Positions 39,529 to 47,838 of a stretch of DNA of 64,000 bases are shown here, in pieces. Both the position numbers and the translations under genes were made by a program. This stretch comes from Phormidium tenue FACHB-1052 (GTDB lineage: Bacteria > Cyanobacteriota > Cyanobacteriia > Phormidesmidales > Phormidesmidaceae), in the NCBI RefSeq assembly GCF_014696675.1, contig NZ_JACJQN010000006.1:124001-188000 (forward strand), given 5' to 3'. Positions within the stretch are counted from its first letter, which is position 1; each line of letters opens with the position of its first letter. The notes under the pieces were generated by a model, which was not told the DNA's origin, searched no databases, and was given only the letters and a program-made list of their open reading frames with translations.

Positions 39529-40335
39529 GTGGCTCGTCGCTGGATTTGGATAGGGTTGGGGGGGGTGCTAATGGCGCTGCTGAGTTTGGGGCTCGGTTCA
39601 GCCCGCGCGGCAGGCCCTTTAGAACCTATGCTCACCGTGAGCGGTTTGCCGCCCATGCAAACCACGGCGGCGGCAACGCTCCAGCCGCTCAAAGCCGCTC
39701 AGCCTGGGCCGACTGATTTTGCTGCCCCAGCGGAGCTGGCCCAGGCGGCTCCGCCCCGACAGGTAACGGCCTTAGCCGACCCGACTAACTATGGCGATCG
39801 CTATCTCACCGACATCAACGGCCAAGTGGTGCAGAACGACTTCATCGCCGTGCTGCATGAAACTGTAGGCTCGGCTCAGAGTGCTCTTAACCTATTTCGG
39901 ACGCGGCACCCGCGTGACCAAGACCAGGTCAGCTACCATGCCCTAATTGGCCGCGATGGCACGGTCTACTACATTGTGCCCCCTGAAAAACGGGCCTTTG
40001 GGGCTGGCAACTCAGTGTTCAGCGGACCCAACGGCCCAGAGGCTGTGCGCACTAATGCAGCGTTCCCCCCCTCGGTGAACAATTTTGCCTACCACGTGTC
40101 TTTGGAAACCCCCGGCGATGGCTTCAACAACCGCCGTAGCCACAGCGGCTATACTCAAGCCCAGTACGATTCCCTGGCCTGGCTGCTGGCTCAGACCACT
40201 ATTCCTGACAGCCGCATTACCACCCATCAGGCCGTCGATCGCTCCGGCAACCGCATGGATCCGCGCAGTTTTAATTCCTCTAACTTTTTTAGCCAACTGC
40301 GCCGCTACCCAACCCGCACCAGCCTCACGGGCTAG
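39529..40335 (+). CDS. Secreted N-acetylmuramoyl-L-alanine amidase (Amidase_2)
   Basis: A 268-residue peptidoglycan hydrolase. The N-terminus is a signal peptide (ARRWIWIGLGGVLMALLSLG...ARAAG), followed by an Ala/Pro linker and an Amidase_2 domain with a first zinc His (FIAVLHETVGS), YHALIGRDGTVYYIVPPEKRAF, NFAYHVSLETPG and the C-terminal ligands (ITTHQAVDRSG, MDPRSF). The start is set at a GTG (39529) because GGAGG lies 5 bases upstream and the Arg-Arg signal peptide begins there; an ATG at 39511 is an alternative. Its stop codon overlaps that of the convergent lipoprotein gene. Confidence 0.88.
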   Translation: MARRWIWIGLGGVLMALLSLGLGSARAAGPLEPMLTVSGLPPMQTTAAATLQPLKAAQPGPTDFAAPAELAQAAPPRQVTALADPTNYGDRYLTDINGQVVQNDFIAVLHETVGSAQSALNLFRTRHPRDQDQVSYHALIGRDGTVYYIVPPEKRAFGAGNSVFSGPNGPEAVRTNAAFPPSVNNFAYHVSLETPGDGFNNRRSHSGYTQAQYDSLAWLLAQTTIPDSRITTHQAVDRSGNRMDPRSFNSSNFFSQLRRYPTRTSLTG

Positions 40336-41030
40336 GGGGCGACGTCGAACGACACGACCATCTCGTACACCGATGGGGCGAGCATCGTTAAGTTAGGGTC
40401 ACTGCTGGCAAATATCTCATCCCCCATCATGGCCTCGTAGGCCTCAAGGTGTGCTGCTATGGCACCGTCTGAGGGAGCTAAGCGCAGCCATAGAGCATTG
40501 TCGTACTGGGCTAGGGCGGTGCCCTCAAGCACGATGGTGCCGCCGTAGTCCCAGGCAAAGCCGTAGAGGTCGAAGTCGCCTAGGACGGCTTGAACCGCAG
40601 CATAGGACGCACCCACCCCCAACCCCTCTGGAATTTGCCAGGCCGGGCCAAAGTCTTTGATCAGCCGGGGCCGACTTTGGGCGGCGTCAGCCCACACCAC
40701 GGCAAACTGTTGATCAGTACCAGAGTTCACCACTGTGCCTACCTCTGTGCTGCCTTCTCCTAGGGAAATGGGGCGATCGCTCAGAGCGGCCTCGCCATAG
40801 AAATTGGCCAAATCGGCGCGGCTGGTTTGGGCTGTAACTGGGCCTACCCGCTCGCCGGGAATGACCAGCCCGTCGCTAGACTCACCGGGCACACTAGGCG
40901 CTACAGCAGCAGATGGTTCAGCGGGAATGGCGGGTTCAGATGGCTGCGCTTCAGGCCGCGCTTCCTGGAGTTGGCAGGCGGCTAAGGGTACCAAAGCCAT
41001 AAGCAACACTGTTATCCACAATTGCGCCAT
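40332..41030 (-). CDS. Putative lipoprotein
   Basis: A 232-residue protein with a signal peptide ending in a lipobox (LVPLAAC, Cys19), then a low-complexity Pro/Ala/Ser/Glu stretch (about 24-60) and a globular C-terminal domain (DLANFYGEAALSDRPISLGEG, FGPAWQIPEGLGVGASYAAVQAVLG). It is presumably anchored to a membrane facing the periplasm. No characterised family recognised. It converges on the amidase gene and shares a CTAG (40332-40335) serving as stop on both strands. Confidence 0.78.
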   Translation of the reverse strand: MAQLWITVLLMALVPLAACQLQEARPEAQPSEPAIPAEPSAAVAPSVPGESSDGLVIPGERVGPVTAQTSRADLANFYGEAALSDRPISLGEGSTEVGTVVNSGTDQQFAVVWADAAQSRPRLIKDFGPAWQIPEGLGVGASYAAVQAVLGDFDLYGFAWDYGGTIVLEGTALAQYDNALWLRLAPSDGAIAAHLEAYEAMMGDEIFASSDPNLTMLAPSVYEMVVSFDVAP

Positions 41031-41042
41031 GACGGTTGATGG

Positions 41043-41729
41043 CTAGGGCACTAGGTGGTGGCTAATGGCAAATCGCAGCAGCTCAGAACGGTTACTGGTC
41101 TCGGTTTTGCGCAACAGACTGCTGACATACTTCTCGACGGTGCGGGGGCTTAGAAATAGGCGATCGCCGATTTGAGCGTTGGATAGCCCGTCCGACAGCA
41201 GCGTCAGCACATCCTGTTCCCGAGCCGTAAACTCAGTTACCAGATCGACAGGATCAGGAGTCCAGGGCGCAACCGCTGCGCTGACTTCGCTGGCCTGAAG
41301 GGCGCGCTGCTGAGCAGTGCTGAGCGCCACCTGCTGAATCCATGCCGACTGGATTAGCTGCGATCGCTCCAGCAAATTGCGCACGATCGCCCCGATCTCT
41401 CGCAGCTCAAAGGGTTTGGGCAAGTAGAGGTCACAGCCCAGCTGATAGCCTCGAATCCGATCCTGAGTCTGATTGTGGGCGGTGAGGAAAATTACTGGCA
41501 GCAGCCGAAAGGCTGGATACTGCCGCACCTTTTGCACCAGGGTAAACCCATCGAGACCGGGCATGCCGATGTCGGTAATGATGAGCTGGGGTTGGTGGCT
41601 AAATACCTGCCTCAGCGCCATTTCGCCGTGGCTAGCCATCAGCACAGAATAGCCCTCAAGCTCTAAATAATCGCACAACGCAAGACGAGTGCCCTCGTCG
41701 TCTTCGGCAATTAAAATGGTGAGCGGCAT
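41043..41729 (-). CDS. NarL/LuxR-type response regulator
   Basis: A 228-residue regulator: an N-terminal receiver domain (acidic pocket AEDDEG, phospho-acceptor Asp53 in LIITDIGMPGLDGF, Lys in YLPKPFELRE) and a C-terminal LuxR HTH (about 165-225, TAREQDVLTLLSDGLSNAQIGDRLFLSPRTVEKYVSSLL). No sensor kinase is adjacent. It lies 13 bases from the lipoprotein gene, upstream of it on the same strand, so the two may be co-transcribed. Confidence 0.92.
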   Translation of the reverse strand: MPLTILIAEDDEGTRLALCDYLELEGYSVLMASHGEMALRQVFSHQPQLIITDIGMPGLDGFTLVQKVRQYPAFRLLPVIFLTAHNQTQDRIRGYQLGCDLYLPKPFELREIGAIVRNLLERSQLIQSAWIQQVALSTAQQRALQASEVSAAVAPWTPDPVDLVTEFTAREQDVLTLLSDGLSNAQIGDRLFLSPRTVEKYVSSLLRKTETSNRSELLRFAISHHLVP

Positions 41730-41941
41730 AGCGTTCTACCAGGGTTAGAGCTGCTGACAGGTCCAACATTACAGCCTACGGCCAGGATCTCAACCTTGGC
41801 ACACAGACGACTTTCGCTCCTGCCCCTTCAGACTAAACGACAATTCAAGGACTAGGTTTATTTGTTGCTGAAGTTAAAGTCTTGTGAAGTGGGTACTCCG
41901 CAGGGGTTAACATCGCCCCGACTGACGGTTTTTGACAGCCT

Positions 41942-42703
41942 CTAGCCCAGGCGATAACCGAAGCCACGCACGGTTTTCAGGTATTGGGGGTGGCTGGGGT
42001 CAACCTCTAGCTTTTCGCGAATCCAGCGAATATGAACGTCTACGGTTTTGTTGTCGCCCATAAAATCGTGCCCCCAAACCTGGTCGATAATCTGATCGCG
42101 CGACCATACCCGCCGGGGCTGGCTCATAAACAGTTCCAGAATTCGAAATTCTTTAGGGGAAAGGTTAACTTCTTCGCCCTTCAAAAAGACCCGGCACTCC
42201 TGGGGATGGAGCGTGATGTCTTCAAACCGGAGTGCGTTGTCTTTCTCAACGCTAGCTTTGCCCCGCTGTCGGCGCAGCAGCGCCCGGCAGCGGGCAACCA
42301 GCTCCCGCATGCCAAAGGGCTTGCTTAAGTAGTCGTCGGCACCAATTTCGAGCCCCACCACGCGGTCGGTTTCGGTACCCTTGGCGCTCAGCACTAGAAT
42401 GGGCACATCGATGCCCTGGTGGCGCAGCAGACGGCAGAGGTCAAGCCCATTCATGCCGGGTAGCATGAGGTCGAGCACTACCAGGTTGACTTCGGGGCGG
42501 TCGGTGCGGCTCGACACCGAGGTGCCGCCCAGCATATCGAGAGCAGTCAGGCCATCGGCGGCAACGAGAACATCAAACCCTTCCTCGGCCAACCCAAGGG
42601 CCAATGTCTCTCGAATCAGTTCTTCATCTTCGACAATGAGTACTCGCCCTAGGCCAACCCGTAGGTTTGGCTGAGCCTGAGGCACGAGGTCTACAGAATC
42701 CAT
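41942..42703 (-). CDS. OmpR-family response regulator
   Basis: A 253-residue two-domain regulator. A 17-residue extension leads into the receiver domain (VLIVEDEELIRETL, phospho-acceptor Asp78 in VVLDLMLPGMNGLDLC, ADDYLSKPF). The OmpR/PhoB winged helix follows (PKEFRILELFMSQPRRVWSRDQIIDQVWG, DVHIRWIREKLEVDP, VRGFGYRLG). It is an orphan here, with no kinase nearby. It does not match RpaA/RpaB closely enough to name. Confidence 0.92.
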   Translation of the reverse strand: MDSVDLVPQAQPNLRVGLGRVLIVEDEELIRETLALGLAEEGFDVLVAADGLTALDMLGGTSVSSRTDRPEVNLVVLDLMLPGMNGLDLCRLLRHQGIDVPILVLSAKGTETDRVVGLEIGADDYLSKPFGMRELVARCRALLRRQRGKASVEKDNALRFEDITLHPQECRVFLKGEEVNLSPKEFRILELFMSQPRRVWSRDQIIDQVWGHDFMGDNKTVDVHIRWIREKLEVDPSHPQYLKTVRGFGYRLG

Positions 42704-42816
42704 AAGAAATGGTTAAAAACTGCTCACTAAAATCATATCAGCCCCTAGGGGGATGATCAGCTTGACAAAAGCTAAGACTTTGTAAACCCCCAGTTTGAGG
42801 TCGGTCGGAAAACGCC

Positions 42817-44148
42817 CTAGGCTCCGCTGACTAGGGCTTCTACAGCGTCAGCGTGGGTAGGTAAGGCGGCGGTTAAAACAGTGCAACCCGTTGAGTTAAT
42901 GTGCACATCATTCTCGATGCGAATGCCGCGTACCCCGTCAAAAACCTCAAGACGGTTCCAGTCAATAGCATCGTCGTACTGGCCCGACTGCCGCGCCGGG
43001 CCGAGAATGCCGGGTACCTGGTAAAACCCCGGTTCAATGGTAACTATCATATTGGCGGCTAAGGGCCGGTCTAGGCGAAGAAACTTTAGCCCAAAGCGAT
43101 CGCTGCGCGATCGCCCCGGTGCGTAGCCTGCCACATCCCCTAAATCTTCCATGTCATGCACATCTAGCCCCAGCAAATGCCCCACCCCATGGGGGAAAAA
43201 CAGAGCATGCACATCCCGCTCGACCAAAGCGTCAGGATCTCCTTTCAGAACCCCCAGATCGACCAACCCCGCCGCCAGGATACGACAGGCTAGCAGGTGT
43301 AAATTCCGGTACTCAATTCCAGGGTGGGCGGCGGCAATGCAGGCATCGTGGGCGGCCAGCACGAGGTTGTAGATATCTCGTTGGGCCGAGGTGAACTGTC
43401 CAGACACAGGCCAAGTGCGAGTGATATCTGAAGCCCAGCCGCTAGGGACCTCGGCCCCCACGTCGGCCAGCAGCAGATCGCCCGGAGCCAGGTTGTGGTG
43501 GTACTGCTCGTTGTGGAGCACTTCGCCGTGGACGGTGACAATGCTGTTGTAGGCGCAGGTCATGCCCTGGCCCATAATCACCTGTTCCATAGCGGCCCGC
43601 ACCTGGGCCTCGGTGGTGGCCCCTGGAGTGGCGGCCATACCGGCTTTGTGGGCGGCAACAGAGACTGCCGCCGCCCGTTTGATTTGGTCGAGGGCGTAGT
43701 CATCGTGGTGCAGTCGCAGGGTTACCAGGGCTTCAACTAAGGCTCTGCTGCGCTCTGGGTTAGCGGCGGCTTGGGCGGGGAGGGTTGCCGCTTCGGCTAG
43801 ATAGGAGTCTAGGTCTTGGTAGGGATAGGCGGCATCAGCTCCGATGTCAGCGGCGATCGCATCTCGACTCGGGCTTGGCCCATGCCACAGCGCGGCTTCG
43901 GGGGAGGTGTCATCCATAAACAGCGTCAGCCGCCCCCCTTCGAGGTGAAGGGCAGCATTGGCCAGGGGCAGGCCTGCAAAGTACAAAAAATGGCTATTAG
44001 CCCGAAAGGGATAGGTGTTGGCCGGAAAGTTGCGCGACACCGCCTGCCCCGACCACAGCACCACTGGCCGTGGGTGGAGTTCAGCCAGGCGATCGCGGCG
44101 CTGCCGCAGCACCGCAGCCAGCGATAACGGGGCGGTCTGAAGGGGCAT
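42817..44148 (-). CDS. pepP: Xaa-Pro aminopeptidase (M24B, aminopeptidase P)
   Basis: A 443-residue dinuclear metallopeptidase that removes the N-terminal residue before proline. The N-terminal creatinase-like domain has LAELHPRPVVLWSG and YPFRANSHFLYFAG. The pita-bread domain supplies the metal ligands: LLADVGAEVPSGWASDITRTWP (two Asp), HGVGHLLGLDVHD (His), TIEPGFYQVPG (Glu) and GIRIENDVHI (Glu). Length matches E. coli PepP. Gene symbol by family assignment. Confidence 0.92.
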   Translation of the reverse strand: MPLQTAPLSLAAVLRQRRDRLAELHPRPVVLWSGQAVSRNFPANTYPFRANSHFLYFAGLPLANAALHLEGGRLTLFMDDTSPEAALWHGPSPSRDAIAADIGADAAYPYQDLDSYLAEAATLPAQAAANPERSRALVEALVTLRLHHDDYALDQIKRAAAVSVAAHKAGMAATPGATTEAQVRAAMEQVIMGQGMTCAYNSIVTVHGEVLHNEQYHHNLAPGDLLLADVGAEVPSGWASDITRTWPVSGQFTSAQRDIYNLVLAAHDACIAAAHPGIEYRNLHLLACRILAAGLVDLGVLKGDPDALVERDVHALFFPHGVGHLLGLDVHDMEDLGDVAGYAPGRSRSDRFGLKFLRLDRPLAANMIVTIEPGFYQVPGILGPARQSGQYDDAIDWNRLEVFDGVRGIRIENDVHINSTGCTVLTAALPTHADAVEALVSGA

Positions 44149-44388
44149 AGAGAACCAAAGCCGACGACTTCCTCAGTCTGCCACAGCACACCAGTCCTGG
44201 AGAGGTAGCAAGCTTGACGGTCTAGATCTAGCTTTAACTCCCATCGCCAGCAGGTAACCCCAAAGGAGAGAAACATCCCTTAAAATGAAACCAATAAAAT
44301 TATTTTTTTGTGAATTCTTCGTTCAAAGCCAAGTTCAAATGAACTACTGTTGAATCTATAACGGCTAGCCTACTTCAGGTGCAGCGCT

Positions 44389-44697
44389 ATGGCTTCCTTA
44401 ACGATTTGTCTAGGATCACGGGTTCGCCTTAAGGGTCAAGACGACCACATACCCGATTTTGTAGTAGTGCGGTGCGAGCGCGATCGCTGCTGGGTGCGAC
44501 AGCAAGACTGGACTCCCGGCACCGAAATCCAGGTCAGCTTCAAAGAGCTGCTCGTGCCTCCCGAGGCAGGCTCAACCCTAACGGTGGCGTTAGCCCAGCA
44601 GGTCAAAGCATCAGGGTTATTGGCTGGACACGGTGACCACCGCGCTGGAGACAACGTAGTCTACATGGACGCCTACCGCCGTCGCCATGCCCCCTAG
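44389..44697 (+). CDS. Small hypothetical protein
   Basis: A 102-residue protein (MASLTICLGSRVRLKGQDDHIPDF...) rich in short beta-strands (DFVVVRCERDRCWVRQQDW, EIQVSFKELLVP), perhaps a small barrel of the KOW/SH3 kind. Codon use and a HIP1 site match the genome. It ends about 70 bases before the cobalamin riboswitch. The family is not recognised. Confidence 0.6.
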   Translation: MASLTICLGSRVRLKGQDDHIPDFVVVRCERDRCWVRQQDWTPGTEIQVSFKELLVPPEAGSTLTVALAQQVKASGLLAGHGDHRAGDNVVYMDAYRRRHAP

Positions 44698-44766
44698 ACG
44701 CGGTAGCGCTGGCGGGTAATAGCTCTTTCTCCAAGTTGCAACGATTTGTTGCGGATCGCTTCGTCC

Positions 44767-44955
44767 CTAAGGTGTTAGGATGCAGCTCTGTCGGTTTTAG
44801 CGGGGGTCAGCCGCTGAAGGAAACGGGGAAAGCGCAGCGAAAATCTGCCACTGTCCCGCAGCTGTGAGGCGATTTTAGAATTCGGATTTTGGATTGACAT
44901 CTCTCCAACGTCTAGAAACTTAAAATTCTCCAAGTCAGAATGCCCGCCGATGGAC
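44767..44955 (+). ncRNA. Cobalamin (B12) riboswitch aptamer
   Basis: The sequence carries the ordered conserved elements of the cobalamin riboswitch: AAGGTG near the 5' side (44769-44774), GGAAACGGGGAAAGCGCAGC (44819-44838), the B12-box-like core CACTGTCCCGCAGCTGTGA (about 44849-44867) and the 3' AAGTCAGAATGCCCGCC (44932-44948). A variable insert sits between 44868 and 44930. It is followed by a CATCTG/CAGATG hairpin (44971-44989) and a terminator at 45014-45045, so it most likely lowers transcription of the two downstream genes when cobalamin is bound. Confidence 0.9.
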
Positions 44956-45013
44956 GCCCACTGTTATTTCCATCTGCGAGGTACAGATGACTATGAATAG
45001 TCTTTGGTTTGCT

Positions 45014-45045
45014 CTAGGGCGATGTTGCCCTAGGCGATGTTTTTT
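45014..45045 (+). terminator. Riboswitch expression-platform terminator
   Basis: Perfect 7-bp stem CTAGGGC (45014-45020) with GCCCTAG (45027-45033), a 6-base loop, and a T-run at 45039-45044. It lies directly after the cobalamin aptamer and overlaps the first codons of the next reading frame. Confidence 0.65.
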
Positions 45046-45522
45046 GCTGCTGCGCCAGGCTCCAAGCGATCGCCGGTGGTGGCTGTGCGCATAGATAACA
45101 GCGTATGGCAGGGCTGTTTTGGCGACTGGCAGCCGCTGTTTATTCGAGAATACTGGCTACCCCTCGGCCATCTAGCTTGGCAGGGGTTCTTGGAACATGG
45201 CCACGGCATGGTGGTCTGCGAAATCCACGGCGTTACCGCCACGGTGGACTGGAGCTGCACGGCGGTGTCCTACACCGCCTACTTTGTGCCCCAGGCCAAA
45301 CTAGCGACCTGCTGGCAAAACTTTAACCTGTCCGCCGATCAGCGACCAGTGGTAGAAAATGCCGTCGCTACCTACGACCCGGCGCGGGACGCCATGTTGT
45401 TGTTGCTAGGTGACTCGCAACCTTACATCTCTTGCTTAAAGGGCTGGGCGGTGCCACCGCCGGAGTGTTCTCGCCAGATGGGCGATCGCCAGGCCGAGTT
45501 TACCGCTACTCCCAGATCCTAA
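45037..45522 (+). CDS. Hypothetical protein controlled by the cobalamin riboswitch
   Basis: A 161-residue protein with natural composition (VRIDNSVWQGCFGDWQPLFI, EYWLPLGHLAWQGFLEHGHG, VVCEIHGVTATVDWSCTAVSY). No membrane helix, signal peptide or known metal motif, though several Cys and His are present. The ATG at 45037 overlaps the terminator T-run; a GTG near 45074-45077 may be the real start. The C-terminus (about 131-161) is less convincing, because the other frame is open from 45432 into the next gene, so a frame change cannot be excluded. Its position suggests a role linked to cobalamin or a cobalamin-independent substitute. Confidence 0.6.
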   Translation: MFFAAAPGSKRSPVVAVRIDNSVWQGCFGDWQPLFIREYWLPLGHLAWQGFLEHGHGMVVCEIHGVTATVDWSCTAVSYTAYFVPQAKLATCWQNFNLSADQRPVVENAVATYDPARDAMLLLLGDSQPYISCLKGWAVPPPECSRQMGDRQAEFTATPRS

Positions 45523-45593
45523 TGTCTCGGTTTTGTCAGTCGCCCAGCTTCGAGGCTGGCTGGCAAACCCTATTCACTTATAGTTTGAACCCA

Positions 45594-45995
45594 ATGACTC
45601 AACCCACCTTATTTGTCTGTGCCCTGTGCAAATTCCCCGCTGCTGAGTCTGGTGCGGGCGACACCCCCGGCGGGCAGCACTTGATCGATCAGCTAACGAA
45701 CTGCCTTGCCACCGAAACTGGCTCGGGCGAAATCACCCTTCAGCCGGTGCGCTGCATGGCCGCCTGCGATCGCGCCTGCAATGCCGCCCTCAGCGCCCCC
45801 GGCAAGCTGACTTTTATTTTTAACGATCTTTCGCCCAGCCAGTCGGCCCCTGACCTAGCGGAGTTTTGTCGCCAGTACGCCGTCGCTGCGAATGGCAAGG
45901 TGCCCTATGGGCTGCGATCGCCCGCCATCAAACAATCCACCGCCTATGTCCTTCCTCCCCTACTGACCGATCAAGTTCCGCTCCCCGTCGCTTAA
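45594..45995 (+). CDS. DUF1636 family protein
   Basis: A 133-residue thioredoxin-like-ferredoxin-type protein. Cysteines C9 and C12 (FVCALCKF), C54, C58 and C62 (RCMAACDRACNAAL) form the family pattern, suited to metal or iron-sulfur binding. DUF1636 genes are known to occur beneath cobalamin riboswitches, in keeping with the aptamer 640 bases upstream; a role in cobalt/cobalamin handling is inferred. The start at 45594 (MTQPTLFVCALC) is chosen from the family; the same frame is open back to a TTG at 45432. Confidence 0.85.
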   Translation: MTQPTLFVCALCKFPAAESGAGDTPGGQHLIDQLTNCLATETGSGEITLQPVRCMAACDRACNAALSAPGKLTFIFNDLSPSQSAPDLAEFCRQYAVAANGKVPYGLRSPAIKQSTAYVLPPLLTDQVPLPVA

Positions 45996-46012
45996 CGCTC
46001 TGCCCCCACTCC

Positions 46013-46510
46013 CTACTCCCCTACGATCTCAAACTCCACCCCAAACTCCCTCGCCAAATTGCAGGTCTGGTGGTCGGTAATGTTGGTGTCGCTCAGCTCT
46101 AAGTTATAGAAGTTCACCGTGGGATGGCAAAAGTATGGCCCCGCGTGCCAGGTGCCCACCGCTAGCTTGATAAAGCAGTCGCCGGGGATGTGCAAGGCGC
46201 GAATTTCTTGCGGATCGGGCTGCTCAGCCGTCCCCGGTGGAGCCACCGCCATGAACCAATCTTTGCCCTCCAGCGCTCCTAGGCACTGGGTGCAGCGCTG
46301 ATGCCGAGTGATGGTACGAAACCGGGTGCCCCTGTGCTCTAGGGTCATCAGGTAAAAACGGGGAATGCCGCGATCGAGCTGGAGCTGGGCGTCAGCGGGG
46401 CCAAAGACAGCACCGTCGGCGCTGGGAAAAATCACCTGGCCAAAGGCAGCAAAGGCTTCTGGAGTGATGGGTTGAGCTGTCAGTTTTTGGACAGTAAGGG
46501 GTAAGGCCAT
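46013..46510 (-). CDS. Ureidoglycolate lyase family protein
   Basis: A 165-residue cupin-like protein of the AllA/ureidoglycolate lyase family, which releases glyoxylate and urea from ureidoglycolate in purine breakdown. Recognisable parts are ITPEAFAAFGQVI, FYLMTLEHRGTRFRTITRHQRCTQCLG, DWFMAVAPPG and KLAVGTWHAGPYFCHPTVNFYNLEL. No other allantoin-pathway gene is nearby. It is divergent from a glyoxylate-consuming aminotransferase. Confidence 0.88.
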   Translation of the reverse strand: MALPLTVQKLTAQPITPEAFAAFGQVIFPSADGAVFGPADAQLQLDRGIPRFYLMTLEHRGTRFRTITRHQRCTQCLGALEGKDWFMAVAPPGTAEQPDPQEIRALHIPGDCFIKLAVGTWHAGPYFCHPTVNFYNLELSDTNITDHQTCNLAREFGVEFEIVGE

Positions 46511-46668
46511 CGGTATATTGGTACGGGAGGTTTGAACACTGCATGCCTTCGCTTTGCTTATCCTATGCTGGCAACTTCTTACAACACCTAAAAGAAAATT
46601 CTCACCCTCTAACCCTTGTTGGTAAGCTGGAGGTTTGTTCTTCGATCGCAGAGTTGGGGCAGTAAGGC

Positions 46669-47817
46669 ATGGATAACAAGTTGATGCTGATGATTCCGGG
46701 GCCGACCCCGGTACCCGAGCAGGTGCTGTTGGCCATGGCCAAGCACCCCATGGGCCACCGTAGCGGCGAATTTAGCGCCCTGATGGGCGAGGTGACTGAA
46801 AACCTCAAGTGGCTGCACCAAACCAAAAACGATGTGCTGGTGCTCTGCTCCAGCGGCACCGGAGCGATGGAAGCGGGCATTATCAACTTTCTCAGCGCGG
46901 GCGATAAGGTGCTGGTGGGCAACAACGGCAAGTTTGGCGAACGCTGGGGTGAAGTAGCCCGCGCCTACGGCCTCGACACCCACGAAATTACCGCTGAGTG
47001 GGGCAAACCCCTCAATCCCGACGATTTCAAGGCGGCCTTGGAGGCCGACACCGCTAAAGAAATTAAAGCGGTGATTATCACCCACAGCGAAACCTCTACC
47101 GGGGTGCTCAATGATGTGGAAACCATCAACCGTCACGTCAAAGCCCACGGCGCGCTAATCATGCTGGATGCGGTGACGAGCCTGGGAGCTATCTCGGTAC
47201 CCGTGGATGAATGGGGTCTGGATGTGGTGGCCTCAGGTTCCCAAAAGGGCTACATGATTCCGCCCGGTCTGGCCTTTGTCAGCGTCAGCGCCAAGGCATG
47301 GGAGGCCTACGAAACGGCGACTTTGCCCAAGTTTTACCTCGATCTCAAGCCTTACAGCAAAGGGGCGGCTAAGAATACGACCCCTTTCACCCCCCCGGTT
47401 AATCTGTTCTTCGCCCTGCACGCAGCCCTGCAAATGATGCAGAAAGAGGGGCTAGAGGCGATCTTTGCCCGCCACGATCGCCAGAAGCGAGCCACCCGCG
47501 CCGCCATGGCCGCCCTCAATCTGCCACTGTTCGGGGCCGACGACTGCGCTAGCCCAGCCATTACCGCCGTCATGCCCCAGGGAGTCGATGCCGAGCAAAT
47601 TCGCTCGGTGATGAAGAAGCAGTTTGACATTGTCTTAGCCGGGGGCCAAGACCACCTGAAAGGCAAGATCTTTCGGATTGGGCACTTGGGCTTTGTGGGC
47701 GATCGCGACGTTTTAACCGCCGTTGCTTCCCTAGAGGCCACCCTGACCAAGCTCGGCTACGACCAGTTCACCCCTGGGGCTGGGGTCAACGCCGCAGGCC
47801 AAATTTTGCTGGCCTAG
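46669..47817 (+). CDS. Serine/alanine-glyoxylate aminotransferase (class V)
   Basis: A 382-residue PLP enzyme that converts glyoxylate to glycine in photorespiration; cyanobacterial orthologues were once mislabelled as a hydrogenase subunit. Motifs: MLMIPGPTPVPEQVL, GHRSGEF, LCSSGTGAMEAGIINFL, LIMLDAVTSLGA (PLP Asp) and ASGSQKGYMIPPG with the Schiff-base Lys193. The C-terminal domain (FRIGHLGFVGDRDVL) is typical. The partner upstream and divergent is ureidoglycolate lyase, which produces glyoxylate. Confidence 0.92.
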   Translation: MDNKLMLMIPGPTPVPEQVLLAMAKHPMGHRSGEFSALMGEVTENLKWLHQTKNDVLVLCSSGTGAMEAGIINFLSAGDKVLVGNNGKFGERWGEVARAYGLDTHEITAEWGKPLNPDDFKAALEADTAKEIKAVIITHSETSTGVLNDVETINRHVKAHGALIMLDAVTSLGAISVPVDEWGLDVVASGSQKGYMIPPGLAFVSVSAKAWEAYETATLPKFYLDLKPYSKGAAKNTTPFTPPVNLFFALHAALQMMQKEGLEAIFARHDRQKRATRAAMAALNLPLFGADDCASPAITAVMPQGVDAEQIRSVMKKQFDIVLAGGQDHLKGKIFRIGHLGFVGDRDVLTAVASLEATLTKLGYDQFTPGAGVNAAGQILLA

Positions 47818-47838
47818 ACTCACTCCTAAAGGCCCTGG

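Noticed and set aside
44987..45095. Short leader peptide frame between aptamer and first gene (MTMNSLWFALGR...)
   Set aside because: It has no good ribosome site outside the CATCTG/CAGATG hairpin and overlaps the terminator; too short to support from sequence alone.
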